43,787 nucleotides of DNA. It comes from Gemmatimonadota bacterium. Its GTDB lineage: Bacteria; Gemmatimonadota; Gemmatimonadetes; Palauibacterales; Palauibacteraceae. The translations under genes were made by a program, and so were the position numbers. Positions 42,897 to 43,787 of this stretch are shown in pieces. Each line of letters begins with the position of its first letter. Positions within the stretch are counted from its first letter, which is position 1. The stretch lies in the NCBI GenBank assembly GCA_029262175.1, contig JAJCZV010000065.1:1-43787 (forward strand), given 5' to 3'. Under the pieces are notes generated by a model. It searched no databases and was not told the DNA's origin. It worked only from the letters and a program-made list of their open reading frames with translations.

Positions 42897-43454
42897 TCAT
42901 TCGGCCGTCGCCGCGTTGAGCCATGCCCTCGCGAGGGTCCAGTCTCGCTTGACCGTCGCCGGTGATATGCCGAGGGCGGCCGCCGTCTCTTCTACTCCCA
43001 ACCCGGCGAAGACGCGGCACTCGACGACTCGGCTCTGACGTTTGTTTAGCGCCTCGAGTCGAGTCAGGGCTTCGTCGAGCGCAAGTAGATCGTCTGAGTC
43101 TCCCGGCGTCTGCGCGATCGCCTCATCGAGCGTGACGGCGATCGCAGCGCCTCCGCGCTTCTGCCGTCCCCGCGACCTGGCGTGATCGACCAACACTCGG
43201 CGCATGACCCGCGAAGCCATCGCGAAGAAGTGAGCCCGACCTTGCCACTGCACTCGATGGACATCTACGAGTCGCACGTAGGCCTCGTGCACCAGCGCGG
43301 TCGTATTCAGCGTGTGATCGGGCCGCTCTCCCCGGAGGTGACGGTGAGCGATCTCGTTTAGCTCGCTATAGACCTGCGGGATGAGTTCATCGAGCGCTTC
43401 GGCCTGTCCGGCAGTGAGCTTTTCGAGCAGCGCGGTGACGGTTTGTGGTTCCAT
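42897..43454 (-). CDS. ECF sigma factor (ECF family linked to Ser/Thr kinases)
   Basis: The 185-residue protein has region 2 (about 25-95, with NTTALVHEAYVRLVD and RAHFFAMASRVMRRVLVDHAR) and region 4 (about 125-180, ending in HTH VEETAAALGISPATVKRDW). The pattern is that of the sigma family found beside membrane kinases in Acidobacteria, Gemmatimonadota and Planctomycetes. The paired kinase lies directly downstream and may phosphorylate or control it. ATG 43454 is chosen, with GGAG just upstream; the frame also extends seven codons further to 43475. No anti-sigma gene is present. Confidence 0.93.
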   Translation of the reverse strand: MEPQTVTALLEKLTAGQAEALDELIPQVYSELNEIAHRHLRGERPDHTLNTTALVHEAYVRLVDVHRVQWQGRAHFFAMASRVMRRVLVDHARSRGRQKRGGAAIAVTLDEAIAQTPGDSDDLLALDEALTRLEALNKRQSRVVECRVFAGLGVEETAAALGISPATVKRDWTLARAWLNAATAE

Positions 43455-43605
43455 CGGGATCTCCAAGCATAGCACCAGCGTCCATCGTACTCACCGGGGG
43501 CCGGGGGCGGTACGCCACCGGTCGTGAGCCCCGTCCGGCGAGAACGTCGCCTCCCCAAGCAAAGGACCTTGTCCAGCTCATCAACGAAGACTTCGGAGGT
43601 CTCTC

Positions 43606-43787
43606 ATGAAATCCACGATCTCATTCTCACTCAAACTCGCGGTCGCCGGTGTGGTCGGGTTGGGTGTCGCCCTATTCGCGGGTTGCTCGACGTCACCCAC
43701 CGCGTTGGAATGCGAGGGGTTCCTCGATTCGTTTTGCGAGGAGATACCCAGCTTTCAAAACGTGACGGTGAACGTCACCGGCGAAGG
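43606..43787 (+). CDS. Lipoprotein, N-terminal part only (cut by window edge)
   Basis: ATG 43606 with GGAGG 7-12 bases upstream opens a frame that runs off the right edge, showing 60 residues. Residues 1-27 are a lipoprotein signal (LFAGC, Cys27), followed by STSPT and two Cys (about 36 and 44). The mature part visible is too short to place. It diverges from the sigma factor gene across 151 bp and is a possible target of that sigma factor or kinase, but no ECF-type promoter could be recognised in the gap. Confidence 0.75.
   Translation, partial: MKSTISFSLKLAVAGVVGLGVALFAGCSTSPTALECEGFLDSFCEEIPSFQNVTVNVTGE

Overview
The window is high-GC, gene-dense bacterial chromosome, free-living in character, with no phage, transposase, plasmid or CRISPR signal that I can see. 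Several features together point to the Gemmatimonadota/Acidobacteriota neighbourhood, most likely a Gemmatimonadota relative: a PadR regulator next to a large duplicated MacB/FtsX-type permease, an ECF sigma factor of the NTTALVHEAYVRL type followed by a membrane Ser/Thr kinase with a TPR tail, many secreted amidohydrolase, beta-propeller and serine-hydrolase proteins, and an alternative complex III. This placement is inferred from gene content, not from a phylogenetic marker.

Layout. 1-5.1 kb: a TPR lipoprotein cut by the left edge, a small membrane-associated protein, a PLP-dependent threonine/serine dehydratase translationally coupled to a secreted Asp-box propeller, and a small secreted protein, closed by a strong bidirectional terminator. 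5.1-9.7 kb: a secreted orphan, a Ca2+/Na+ exchanger diverging from a class A penicillin-binding protein, and an isolated Flp pilin. 9.8-17 kb: small secreted or membrane proteins (NTF2-like, DUF411-like), an MscS channel, an amidohydrolase that has lost its metal ligands, a PlsC-type acyltransferase overlapping it tail to tail, a YncE-like propeller and a metallo-beta-lactamase-fold hydrolase. 17-20.2 kb: 2-oxoglutarate dehydrogenase E1 and a small coiled-coil protein.

20.3-27.9 kb is an alternative complex III operon, actABCDEF, on the minus strand. Every junction overlaps, so the complex is probably made by coupled translation: a pentaheme cytochrome (ActA), a fused molybdopterin-fold/iron-sulfur subunit (ActB), two NrfD-like quinol-site membrane subunits (ActC, ActF), a small membrane subunit (ActD) and a monoheme lipoprotein cytochrome (ActE). 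With the E1 component and the NAD malic enzyme it forms the respiratory and central-carbon part of the window. No terminal oxidase is present. A six-gene tRNA operon (Val, Asp, Ala, Thr, Gly, Pro) diverges from actA, with a recognisable promoter, a leader hairpin and a terminator.

29.3-43.8 kb: malic enzyme; a TetR repressor with an amidohydrolase carrying an unusual C-terminal extension; a serine hydrolase; the PadR/permease pair; a 753-residue membrane protein that may be undescribed; a membrane Ser/Thr kinase with its ECF sigma factor; and the start of a lipoprotein at the right edge. Perfect palindromic operators lie beside both tetR and padR.

The best candidate for something new is the 753-residue protein at 37835-40096. 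It joins an N-terminal zinc ribbon, two membrane helices and a long basic helical region to a C-terminus that reads like a bacterial eIF-2B/methylthioribose-1-phosphate isomerase fold, in a stretch less GC-rich than its surroundings. The metal-ligand-free secreted amidohydrolase at 12823-14121 is the second.
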